From an uncultured Lachnoclostridium sp. (lineage in GTDB: Bacteria > Bacillota > Clostridia > Lachnospirales > Lachnospiraceae), in assembly GCA_944376715.1 (NCBI GenBank), contig CALWDO010000028.1, positions 1 through 39,613 of the forward strand: a DNA stretch of 39,613 nucleotides, read 5' to 3'. Of this stretch, positions 1 to 7,132 are shown in pieces. The notes under the pieces are model-generated. The model searched no databases. It worked only from the letters and a program-made list of their open reading frames with translations, and was not told the DNA's origin. Position 1 is the stretch's first letter. Each line of letters starts with the position of its first letter. Position numbers and translations under genes: made by a program.

Positions 1-418
1 TGATATATTTTTGAAAAATGATGCTGTTTTCCGGTGCGATTGCGCTGCCAGAAAAGACGATATTAGGCATTGGTTCCATTTGACTTCCATCCAACTGCTT
101 AACGCTATGCAACACATTTCCATTGATAAATATACTGTCTCCTGGTTCCAATAGAATGCGCTGCTGTCCAACCTGATATTCTAAAATAGAAAATTCCGCT
201 GAAGCCAATTCGAAGTCTGGGTGCCAATGTAAAGGGCCAGTTAACTGTGGCAGCTCAGCCAGTTCATCTTGAAAATATGTGATTGGAAATGTTGTGGGTT
301 GACGGAATATTTGCTCTCGCAATTGGTGATTAAGCCGCATGGCCATTGCTTTTTCCCTCCCTGCAAATTCGCTTAGCCGCTGTAAGACCAAAGTATCCGG
401 TAAAGAATACTTCTGCAT
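1..418 (-). CDS. AraC-type transcriptional regulator, N-terminal cupin part (runs off the window)
   Basis: Reading the minus strand from an ATG at 416-418 gives an open frame of 139 codons that continues past base 1. The start is supported by AGGAG five bases upstream. The visible part contains GPLHWHPDFEL followed by LLEPGDSIFINGNVLHSV. This is the pattern of the sugar- or ligand-binding cupin at the N terminus of many AraC-family regulators: a His-rich first strand, then the 'PGD...N..H' turn. The C-terminal DNA-binding helix-turn-helix pair would lie outside the window and was not seen, so the AraC call rests on the cupin alone. Codon use (many TTA, CAA, AAT) is more AT-rich than in the neighbours, which may mean separate ancestry. 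The gene follows the sirtuin gene on the same strand after a 228-base gap with its own promoter, so it need not belong to that operon. Confidence 0.72.
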   Translation of the reverse strand, partial: MQKYSLPDTLVLQRLSEFAGREKAMAMRLNHQLREQIFRQPTTFPITYFQDELAELPQLTGPLHWHPDFELASAEFSILEYQVGQQRILLEPGDSIFINGNVLHSVKQLDGSQMEPMPNIVFSGSAIAPENSIIFQKYI

Positions 419-527
419 CAGATCTCCTGTGACGATCGTTTCGTAAACTTCCTTATTTTTCCCATTCCAGTACCATAAGCCTCAATTAAATGCAATCGGT
501 AGAATACATTCGCAAGATCCTGATTTT

Positions 528-536
528 ATTATAGCA
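528..536 (-). promoter_or_regulatory. Candidate extended -10 promoter for the AraC-type gene
   Basis: On the minus strand the sequence reads TGCTATAAT, a TGN-extended -10 box. There is no good -35 hexamer 16-18 bases upstream, as is common for activator-dependent promoters. The rest of the gap (419-646) is AT-rich and shows no strong terminator hairpin after the sirtuin gene. Confidence 0.45.
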
Positions 537-646
537 AATCGTGTCAATTTTCCTGAGTCAATTATGATACGATAAATGGCAGTATAAGTATCGCATCTGG
601 TTCAAAATATACCTCGGTAACAAATTGCCGATGAATCTGCTGCTTT

Positions 647-1555
647 TCACTTTAATTTTTCCAATACCGCCCCGATATCCCCGTCAATGCAGATTGACCG
701 CTCCGCTATCTCCTTCGGCGCCGCCGCGTCTCCATAATTGATACACACATACGTTGCCTTCGGATTCTGATATGTCATTCTCCAGAAACTGTACTTGACT
801 ATCGTTGGCGTATTATATCCTACTCCTGCCTCCAGAAAGAGGATTTTCAGATCCTGATGTCTTCGCAAAAACTCTGTATACCGTTCTGACGCTCTATGCC
901 ATCCTTCATCTTCCACGAACGTGCCGTCCGCGCGAAGATTCATGCTCATGGGCGCGCCGCATTTTGGACAATGAGGAACAAGTTCCGCGGGAACTGACAT
1001 TTTCGGGACGACGCCCTCCGGCAGGGTCAGGACCCCATCCCCGTCGATCACATATCCCTGCGACTCTGCCATCTTTCTTACCATATCCTCATTGTCGTAG
1101 GTGTCCTGATGGCACGGCCTGCTGCATTGAATGAGTCCGTAATCTCCCTGGGTGTAAAACAGGCGGCGCCTGTCAAATCCTGCCTTCTGAAAACAGTGAT
1201 CCACATTGGTGGTCAATACAAAATAATCTTTGTCCTTTACCAGTTCATAAAGGTCTTGGTAAACAGGCTTCGGCGCGTCCATATACCGGTTGATATAGAT
1301 GTACCGGCTCCAGAAAGCCCAGTATTCTTCCAGGGTGTCATACGGATAAAACCCGCCGGAATACATATCCTTAAAACCGTATTTTTTTGCAAAATCACCG
1401 AAGTATTTTTCAAACCGTCCGCCGGTATAAGCGAATCCGGCAGAAGCCGACAATCCGGCGCCGGCGCCGATGACCACCGCGTCCGCCGCGTCCAGTTCCG
1501 ACCGCAGACGCGAAACGCTGTCTATAACCCCCTTTTCCTGAAAAGCTCTCAGCAT
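647..1555 (-). CDS. SIR2-family protein resembling class M (SirTM) ADP-ribosylating sirtuins
   Basis: This 302-residue protein has a Rossmann NAD site GAGAGLSASAG (residues 30-40), the ribose-site motif TTNVDH (115-120) and a zinc knuckle made of CSRPC (C144, C148) plus a later CPKC pair. The usual catalytic His (found in an LHG motif) is replaced by Gln in TQGDYG (Q136). That Asn/Gln arrangement is the hallmark of SirTM enzymes, which ADP-ribosylate protein targets rather than deacetylate. Known SirTM genes sit with a macrodomain hydrolase, a GcvH-like lipoyl carrier and a lipoate ligase. None of those is nearby here. An upstream ATG at 1579 is possible, but the ATG at 1555 has GGGGTGA at the right spacing and overlaps the stop of the ABC ATPase gene by 7 bases, which implies translational coupling. 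Sirtuin family is certain; SirTM-type chemistry is inferred from the Gln; the substrate is unknown. Confidence 0.82.
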   Translation of the reverse strand: MLRAFQEKGVIDSVSRLRSELDAADAVVIGAGAGLSASAGFAYTGGRFEKYFGDFAKKYGFKDMYSGGFYPYDTLEEYWAFWSRYIYINRYMDAPKPVYQDLYELVKDKDYFVLTTNVDHCFQKAGFDRRRLFYTQGDYGLIQCSRPCHQDTYDNEDMVRKMAESQGYVIDGDGVLTLPEGVVPKMSVPAELVPHCPKCGAPMSMNLRADGTFVEDEGWHRASERYTEFLRRHQDLKILFLEAGVGYNTPTIVKYSFWRMTYQNPKATYVCINYGDAAAPKEIAERSICIDGDIGAVLEKLK

Positions 1556-2343
1556 GTTCTCACCCCGCTGTATTCGCATTCTTCCAGACGGTCATCCGGC
1601 AGGTGGCAGGCATGGCGCTGCTGGGCCACCAGTTTTTTTACAAAATCCGTAGCCGGATGGCGCAGCAATTCTTCAGGCCTGTCATACTGCTGTATATCGC
1701 CTTTGTCCATCACCAGCACCTTGGTCCCCAGCTTCAGGGCCTCAGAGATATCGTGGGTGACGAACATCACCGTGATGCCGGTCTGGGCATGGATTCTCCC
1801 GATCTCTGTCTGCAGCTGCCCTCTGGTGATCTCATCCACCGCCCCGAAAGGTTCATCCATCAGCAATATCTCCGGAGACGCCGCCAGCGCGCGCGCTATG
1901 CCCACCCTCTGCTGCTGTCCGCCGGATAATTCCGACGGGAAGCGGCTCCTCAGTTCATCATCCAGTCCGACGATCTTCATCCATTTGGACACGGCGTCCC
2001 TGGTCTTTTTCCGGTCTTTTTTATTTAACAGATTCGGGACATAGGAAATGTTCTGTTCCACGGTCATATGAGGGAAGAGCACGCTGCCCTGGATCGCGTA
2101 GCCGATATTTCTCCGAAGCTGTGTCTGATCCTTTCCCCGGATGTTTTCACCGTATACGAAGATATCTCCTCCATCCGGCTCCAGCAGTCCGTTGACCATC
2201 TTAAGCGCCGTGGTCTTCCCGCATCCGGAGGATCCGATGATCGTGACAAACTCTCCTTTTTCCACCGTCAGATTAAAATCTTTCAATACCGGTTTATCCC
2301 CGTACGATTTTTTCACATGCCGAAATTCAATCATTGTCTCCAT
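1549..2343 (-). CDS. ABC transporter ATP-binding protein, glycine betaine/choline (OpuCA/OsmV) or ergothioneine (EgtUA) type
   Basis: This 264-residue ATPase energises the fused permease/binding protein encoded immediately upstream. Visible motifs are Walker A GSSGCGKT (37-44), Q-loop (AIQGSVLFPHMTV, ~83-95), signature LSGGQQQR (139-146), Walker B ILLMDEP (159-165) and H-loop His197. The FPHMTVEQNI Q-loop context and the DEPFGAVDEITR stretch are typical of quaternary-amine uptake ATPases (OpuA/OpuC/ProV). There are no C-terminal CBS domains, which in OpuCA/OpuAA sense ionic strength. The C terminus instead ends in a short Cys- and His-containing tail. Lack of CBS domains makes osmotic gating less likely and fits OsmV- or EgtU-type systems. 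It starts 14 bases after the permease stop and overlaps the sirtuin start, so all are one transcript. Confidence 0.88.
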   Translation of the reverse strand: METMIEFRHVKKSYGDKPVLKDFNLTVEKGEFVTIIGSSGCGKTTALKMVNGLLEPDGGDIFVYGENIRGKDQTQLRRNIGYAIQGSVLFPHMTVEQNISYVPNLLNKKDRKKTRDAVSKWMKIVGLDDELRSRFPSELSGGQQQRVGIARALAASPEILLMDEPFGAVDEITRGQLQTEIGRIHAQTGITVMFVTHDISEALKLGTKVLVMDKGDIQQYDRPEELLRHPATDFVKKLVAQQRHACHLPDDRLEECEYSGVRTC

Positions 2344-2356
2344 AATTCATGCCTCC

Positions 2357-3895
2357 TCACTCCAAAAGGCCGCGGTCTCTTAGGAATTCCTCCGCCACAT
2401 CTTCCGGCTCCCGGCCTTCTGTCTCCACTTGATAATTCATCTTTGCCATATCGCTGTCAGATATCGTACCCGTCAGCTTTTCAAATACCCCGTTCAATTC
2501 CGGATGCGCTTCCAGGACTTCGCTCCGGATCACATTCCCGCAGAGATAAGACGGGAAAAACTGAAGATTATCTTCCAGTACCACCACATCCGAGGAAGAC
2601 AGCTGCCCGTCTGTAGTGAACACCACCATCACATCAATCTGCCCTTCATCCAACGCCTGATACTTCAATCCGATATCCAGATCCATCGTGTCCTTGAATT
2701 TCAGTCCGTAAGTCCCGCAGAGACTGTCATATCCGTCTTCTCTCTCAAAGAAATCATATTCGGCGCCGAATGTCAGTTCCCCGGTAGCGGCTGCCAGATC
2801 CGAGTAAGTCTTAAGCCCGTACTGCTCGGCAATCTCTCTGCGGGCCACCAGCCCGTAGGTATTGTTAAAACCGTACATTCCCACCCATTCCATGGAGTAG
2901 TCATCCTCGTAGGCCTGTTCCAGTTCTCCGAACAGGTCTTCCGTGTACAGACTGTCTTCTTTCAGCACCATGTTCCAGGCGGTGCCGGTGTATTCCGGAT
3001 ACGTGTCAAACTCGCCGCTCTCCATGGCCGGCTGGATATTGGAGGTTCCTCCTCCCACGCCCTGGGTCAGTTCCACATTCAGATCCGTGTCCTGTTCGAT
3101 CAGAAGCTCCAGCATCTCCCCCAGCACATACTGTTCTGTCATAGGCTTCGTGGCGATATGGACCGTGTCTCCGGTGCGTGTCCGGAACATGCCCACGCCT
3201 GCTCCCGCCAGGCAGAGGACCAGCACCGCGGCCGCTATCCGGTGATTTACTTTTTTGGCTTCCGCGCTGCGTTTCGTCATGCGCCGTTCCACGATTCCCA
3301 GAAGGAAGTCCATGAGCAAAGCCAGAAGAGCGATCAGAAGGCTCCCGTCCATGGTCATGGCAGTATTATTCGTGGTGATTCCTCTGTAAATCGCCACGCC
3401 AAGTCCGCCTGCCCCGATAAAGGAAGCGATACCTGCCAGGGCGATGGTCATGGTTACCATGCTGCGGATGCCCGACATGATCACCGGCATGGCAAGCGGA
3501 AGACGGATCTTGAAAAGCACCTGCATCCGGGTGCTTCCCATCCCCTTCGCCGCCTCCAGGATGGCCGGATCCACGTTGGTCATGCCGGCGTACGTGTTTC
3601 TCACCATGGGAAGCAGCGCGTAGACCGTCAAAGCGATCACCGCTGTCGCGTTTCCCACGCCGGAAAACGGGATTAAAAAGCCCAGCATGGAGATCGACGG
3701 AATCGTATAGAGAAAGCTGACCACGCCCAGAGTCGGTTTCGCGGCCCCTCTCACTTCACTGATCAGGATGCCCGCCGCGCCGCCGATCAGGACGGCGATC
3801 ACGATCGCCAGCAGGGAGATCCCCAGATGCTCCCATAAAAGATCCGCGAAGAAATCACTTCGTTCCAAAAACAGGTTCCACATTTCCCAAATCAT
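2357..3895 (-). CDS. ABC permease fused to a substrate-binding domain (betaine/choline/ergothioneine type)
   Basis: This 512-residue protein has two parts. Residues ~1-235 form a binding-protein-dependent permease with several hydrophobic helices and the EAA loop EAAKGMGSTRMQVLFKIRLP (114-133) that contacts the ATPase. Residues ~244-512 form an extracytoplasmic OpuAC/OpuCC-like binding domain, beginning around KPMTEQYVLGEML and continuing through TQGVGGGTSNIQPAM and TYPEYTGTAW, which normally cradle a quaternary amine. Permease-binding domain fusions occur in betaine/choline importers and in the ergothioneine importer EgtU. The sequence alone does not settle which, because cage residues cannot be assigned without a structure alignment. 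It starts two bases after the stop of the flavin/ferredoxin gene, preceded by AGAGG. Being fused, it needs no separate lipoprotein. Confidence 0.85.
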   Translation of the reverse strand: MIWEMWNLFLERSDFFADLLWEHLGISLLAIVIAVLIGGAAGILISEVRGAAKPTLGVVSFLYTIPSISMLGFLIPFSGVGNATAVIALTVYALLPMVRNTYAGMTNVDPAILEAAKGMGSTRMQVLFKIRLPLAMPVIMSGIRSMVTMTIALAGIASFIGAGGLGVAIYRGITTNNTAMTMDGSLLIALLALLMDFLLGIVERRMTKRSAEAKKVNHRIAAAVLVLCLAGAGVGMFRTRTGDTVHIATKPMTEQYVLGEMLELLIEQDTDLNVELTQGVGGGTSNIQPAMESGEFDTYPEYTGTAWNMVLKEDSLYTEDLFGELEQAYEDDYSMEWVGMYGFNNTYGLVARREIAEQYGLKTYSDLAAATGELTFGAEYDFFEREDGYDSLCGTYGLKFKDTMDLDIGLKYQALDEGQIDVMVVFTTDGQLSSSDVVVLEDNLQFFPSYLCGNVIRSEVLEAHPELNGVFEKLTGTISDSDMAKMNYQVETEGREPEDVAEEFLRDRGLLE

Positions 3896-3897
3896 CT

Positions 3898-4509
3898 TTA
3901 TCTACCTCTCTTCCGTATGGCCTGTACCGGGCAGTTCTCGGCGCAAAGACCGCAATGAAGGCAGTTTTCCTGCCGGATTGAAAACGGCGTACCTTCTTCG
4001 ATGCAGCGCTGCGGACATCCTTCCATACAAGTTCCGCAACCGATGCACCCATCCGTGATCTCATATCCTTTTTGTTCCTTTTTCACATCGCCCAGCGTGA
4101 AATTCTCCCGGTAAATCGGACTTTTCCCGAGATCAAAAAATTCAACCTGTCCTTCTTCAAAACAGAACGGCTCCAGAATATAGCGGCTGTCCTGCGGATA
4201 GACCTCTTTCATGGAAGGATTTTCCTCGAAGATCCTGTCGATCCACTTCTTCTGGTCTGTGAGTCTTTTTACCTTTCCGGAAAGCCGCACCATCTGATAG
4301 TCTTTATTCAGCGCCGTTACCGCCGCCCGTCCTGTCCTGGCCAGCTGCTGATAAAAATCTTTTCCTCTGGCCGTGCAAAAATAAATCGTGCCGTCTTCCA
4401 CCAGCATTACATCTATGATGCGCACCTGGGGATAACCGTTCTCATCCATGGTGGCGAAAGCCGCGTCCTTCACTTCTCTCAATATCTGCAGACAATCCTG
4501 TGCCGTCAT
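3898..4509 (-). CDS. PNPOx-like flavin-binding protein with C-terminal 2x[4Fe-4S] ferredoxin domain
   Basis: This 203-residue protein has residues ~1-130 resembling the FMN-binding split barrel of the pyridoxamine-phosphate-oxidase-like family (GYPQVRIIDVMLVEDGTIYF near 25-44; TARGKDFYQQL). Residues 150-200 are a bacterial-type ferredoxin with two cysteine sets, C155-C158-C161-C165 and C183-C186-C189-C193, each in a CxxCxxCxxxCP pattern. It is therefore probably a small flavin/iron-sulfur electron-transfer or reductase protein in the cytosol. Family members of this fused kind have no agreed substrate. It is first in a four-gene operon with the ABC importer and sirtuin, so it might reduce or sense the imported compound or the cell's redox state (inference). 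A promoter and a dyad lie just upstream. Confidence 0.85.
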   Translation of the reverse strand: MTAQDCLQILREVKDAAFATMDENGYPQVRIIDVMLVEDGTIYFCTARGKDFYQQLARTGRAAVTALNKDYQMVRLSGKVKRLTDQKKWIDRIFEENPSMKEVYPQDSRYILEPFCFEEGQVEFFDLGKSPIYRENFTLGDVKKEQKGYEITDGCIGCGTCMEGCPQRCIEEGTPFSIRQENCLHCGLCAENCPVQAIRKRGR

Positions 4510-4563
4510 ATCTCTGCTCCTCCTTGTATACTTTCTTTTCTGTCAGGTCTTATCTTTAATCGT

Positions 4564-4592
4564 ATTGTAAATAAAGGAAAAAAATACGTGAA
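4564..4592 (-). promoter_or_regulatory. Promoter of the flavoprotein/ABC/sirtuin operon
   Basis: Read on the minus strand: -35 TTCACG (4592-4587), a 17-base spacer, and -10 TACAAT (4569-4564). The start codon follows about 55 bases downstream, with an AGGAGGAG ribosome site before it. Confidence 0.6.
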
Positions 4593-4612
4593 GTACGCAC
4601 TTTTTGGTAACT
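4592..4612. promoter_or_regulatory. Candidate regulator-binding dyad upstream of the -35 box
   Basis: On the plus strand AGTAC (4592-4596) and GTAACT (4607-4612) form an imperfect inverted repeat around CGCACTTTTTG, abutting the -35 box. A related half-site AGTAACC follows at 4625-4631. The form resembles sites of small winged-helix regulators of the HxlR/MarR type, but no such regulator gene lies in the window, so the assignment is only a suggestion. Confidence 0.35.
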
Positions 4613-4693
4613 AAGCCCCTTATGAAGTAACCTTTGCCGATTTTACGGGCTTTTTCCCGCATAAATTTTTTCACGGTTCGGAACGGAAACAGC

Positions 4694-4723
4694 AAAACGG
4701 CGAAGGCCCGAAGCCTTCGCCGT
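4694..4723 (-). terminator. Rho-independent terminator of lon
   Basis: An 11-bp stem, ACGGCGAAGGC (4697-4707) with GCCTTCGCCGT (4713-4723), has a 5-base loop. On the minus strand it is followed by a short T run (TTTT then G). It begins about 20 bases after the lon stop codon. Confidence 0.75.
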
Positions 4724-4741
4724 CAATGACACATGATTATT

Positions 4742-7027
4742 TTATTTCTCTGTTTCTTTGGAAAGCAATACTCTGTCCAGCACTTCCGTGACGGTTTTCA
4801 CCGGGATAATCTCCAGCTTCTCTTTCACTTCTTCCGCCACTTCGTCCAGATCATCCACATTCTCTGCCGGAATATAAACTCTGGATATACCGGCTCTCTG
4901 TGCCGCCATCAGTTTCTCCGGCAGGCCGCCGATGGGCATGACGCCGCCCCGCAGCGATACCTCCCCGGTCATGGCGCAGTCCGGATCCGCAGGACGTCCG
5001 GTCACCAGCGAAGCCAGCGCCGTCACCAGCGTAATACCTGCGGACGGTCCGTCCTTGGGCACTGCCCCCGCCGGGACATGAATATGGAGATCGTTTTTCT
5101 CCAGTACTGCCGTCTCCTTCGGATACAATCCCTTCACCAGACTCAGCGCGATCTGCACGGACTCCTTCATCACGTCTCCCAACTGGCCGGTGATCAGAAG
5201 ATTTCCTTTTCCTTTGGTCAGCTTGCTCTCTATAAAGAGAATCTCGCCGCCCGCCCGGGTCCATGCCAGTCCTGTCACTACTCCGGGGATCCCTTTCTCC
5301 AGCTTTTTCTCATGCTGCAGCTGTTTCTTTCCAAGATAGTCTGCCAGATTCGCCGTGGTCACGACCAGTTTTTCGTTTTCTTTTTTCACCAGTTTCACCG
5401 CCGCGGTACGGCAAAGCGTATCCAGATGCTTCTTCAGGCTCCGGACTCCGGATTCCATCGTGTATTCATCGATGATCTTCTGTAACGCCGCATCCTCGAT
5501 CTCCAGCATATCGCTCTTGATTCCCATGGCTTCCATAGCCTTCGGAAGAAGATGTCTTCTGGCGATCTGGAACTTCTCCACCGCTGTATACCCCGGGAAA
5601 TTGATCACTTCCATACGGTTCAGAAGCGGTTCCGGGATCGTGTCGGTGGTATTGGCGGTGCAGACAAACAGAACATTGGATAGGTCGTAAGGCACGTTCA
5701 TATAGTGATCCGTAAATGTGCTGTTCTGTTCCGGATCCAGCACCTCCAGAAGCGCGCTGGCCGGATCTCCGCCGTAGTCTTTCGCCAGCTTATCCACTTC
5801 GTCCAGCACCATGACCGGGTTGGAAGCGCCGCTGCGCTTCATGCCTTCCATAATCCGTCCCGGCATGGCGCCTATGTACGTCCTGCGGTGGCCGCGGATC
5901 TCAGCCTCGTCGCGGATACCGCCCAGGCTGATCCGTACATACGCTCTGCCCAACGCTTTCGCGATACTCTGTCCGATACTGGTCTTGCCGGTTCCGGGCG
6001 GTCCTACGAAAAGCAGAATCGAACCGTGCTGTTTCCGGTTCAACGCCATGACCGCAAGCTGCTGGATGATCCTCTCCTTCACTTTTTTCAATCCATAATG
6101 ATCCTCGTCCAGGATCTCCTCCGCTTTCTCCAGATCGATGGAAGGCATTTTCGGCGTCTTCCAGGAAAGACTGGTCACAAAATCCAGATAGTCGTAGAGA
6201 AGCCCGTATTCGTGGCTCTCTTTTCCTTCCTGGCGCATCCGGTTCAGCACCTTTTCCGCCTCGTTCTTTGCCTCTTTATTCATGCCGGAGCGGGCGATCT
6301 TTTTCTCGAACTTGCGCACATCCGACATATTCTCCGGATGCATGTCGTCCAGTTCCTTCTGCAGATAATCGATCTGCTTCTTGATGGCGGCCTCCCGATA
6401 CAGCTGTTCCTGATTGTCCTTATGGGCATTCTGCGCTTCTTCCGACACTTTCGCGATCTCGATAAACTCATGAATCGCCTTCTTGATCAATTCATACCGT
6501 TCTCTGACCGAATCAGCCGCAAGAATCGCATATTTTGCATCTGTATCCAGATTCAGATAATCGGCCAGGGCACATGCAAGATCATTGATATTCTTCCGCT
6601 GAAGGATAAAACTCCTCGCCCAAAGTCCCCACTGATAACCCTGCACAAACTTGAGCAGCGACGCCTTTAACTGGCCAAACTGCTCTTTCTCTTCTCCTTC
6701 TGTCATATCCACGGTCTCCGGGCGGCTTGCCGCAGATGCCGTAATATATCCATCCTGTATCTCCAGGTCCTCAATATCCACTCTCTCCAGCGTACGGACC
6801 TGCACATTATCGTCTTCATTAAATCCTTCTATTCTTGCCAGCAATCCAATCGGATAAAAATCTTCCTCCGTCATCTCCGAAACTTCTTTGCCTTCTTTCA
6901 TCAGGGCAAACAGAATTTCGGTTCCGGTATCCAGGTCTTCCCCTGTCCAGTCTTTAAAAAATTCCTTCCGGAAATAATATGATACGTCCGGCAGGAGCAA
7001 TATATCATGAATCGGTCTGATAATCAT
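4742..7027 (-). CDS. lon: ATP-dependent Lon protease (LonA)
   Basis: This 761-residue cytosolic AAA+ protease degrades misfolded and regulatory proteins. An N-terminal LON substrate-binding region (~1-195) is followed by a helical part with the conserved REAAIKKQIDYLQKELD stretch (~211-227), then the AAA+ module with Walker A GPPGTGKT (342-349) and Walker B PVMVLDEVDK (404-413). The C-terminal protease domain carries the Ser-Lys dyad: KDGPSAG with Ser662 and PIGGLPEK with Lys705. Their 43-residue separation equals that of the E. coli enzyme (679/722). Length is slightly short, and the N-terminal domain is more divergent than the rest. The start is set by GGAGGAAATTTT before ATG. It is monocistronic: its own CIRCE-controlled promoter lies upstream and a terminator downstream. 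Confidence 0.97.
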   Translation of the reverse strand: MIIRPIHDILLLPDVSYYFRKEFFKDWTGEDLDTGTEILFALMKEGKEVSEMTEEDFYPIGLLARIEGFNEDDNVQVRTLERVDIEDLEIQDGYITASAASRPETVDMTEGEEKEQFGQLKASLLKFVQGYQWGLWARSFILQRKNINDLACALADYLNLDTDAKYAILAADSVRERYELIKKAIHEFIEIAKVSEEAQNAHKDNQEQLYREAAIKKQIDYLQKELDDMHPENMSDVRKFEKKIARSGMNKEAKNEAEKVLNRMRQEGKESHEYGLLYDYLDFVTSLSWKTPKMPSIDLEKAEEILDEDHYGLKKVKERIIQQLAVMALNRKQHGSILLFVGPPGTGKTSIGQSIAKALGRAYVRISLGGIRDEAEIRGHRRTYIGAMPGRIMEGMKRSGASNPVMVLDEVDKLAKDYGGDPASALLEVLDPEQNSTFTDHYMNVPYDLSNVLFVCTANTTDTIPEPLLNRMEVINFPGYTAVEKFQIARRHLLPKAMEAMGIKSDMLEIEDAALQKIIDEYTMESGVRSLKKHLDTLCRTAAVKLVKKENEKLVVTTANLADYLGKKQLQHEKKLEKGIPGVVTGLAWTRAGGEILFIESKLTKGKGNLLITGQLGDVMKESVQIALSLVKGLYPKETAVLEKNDLHIHVPAGAVPKDGPSAGITLVTALASLVTGRPADPDCAMTGEVSLRGGVMPIGGLPEKLMAAQRAGISRVYIPAENVDDLDEVAEEVKEKLEIIPVKTVTEVLDRVLLSKETEK

Positions 7028-7047
7028 AAAATTTCCTCCTCTTCTTG

Positions 7048-7074
7048 TTAGCAGTCTCCTTTATCGAGTGCTAA
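7048..7074. promoter_or_regulatory. CIRCE operator (HrcA-binding site) of lon
   Basis: TTAGCAGTC (7048-7056), nine bases, then GAGTGCTAA (7066-7074). The consensus is TTAGCACTC-N9-GAGTGCTAA, so there is one mismatch in 18. It covers the expected transcription start of lon, so HrcA binding would block initiation until heat shock. Confidence 0.9.
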
Positions 7075-7078
7075 CAAG

Positions 7079-7107
7079 AAGTTACCATAAATATGACTCG
7101 GTGTCAA
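7079..7107 (-). promoter_or_regulatory. Promoter of lon
   Basis: Minus strand: perfect -35 TTGACA (7107-7102), a 17-base spacer, and a weak -10 TAACTT (7084-7079). The CIRCE element begins immediately downstream. Confidence 0.65.
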
Positions 7108-7132
7108 GAGAAAATTATCTGAAAATATTTGT

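Noticed and set aside
1555-1579. Upstream ATG for the sirtuin
   Set aside because: The ATG at 1555 has a better ribosome site and the usual coupling overlap; the 8 extra codons add nothing conserved.
2429-3676. 415-codon plus-strand frame opposite the fused permease
   Set aside because: It is antisense to a gene with clear domains, lacks a ribosome site and has His/Arg-rich composition typical of reverse-frame reading.
5705-6670. 321-codon plus-strand frame opposite lon
   Set aside because: Antisense of the conserved AAA+ region of Lon; no family pattern.
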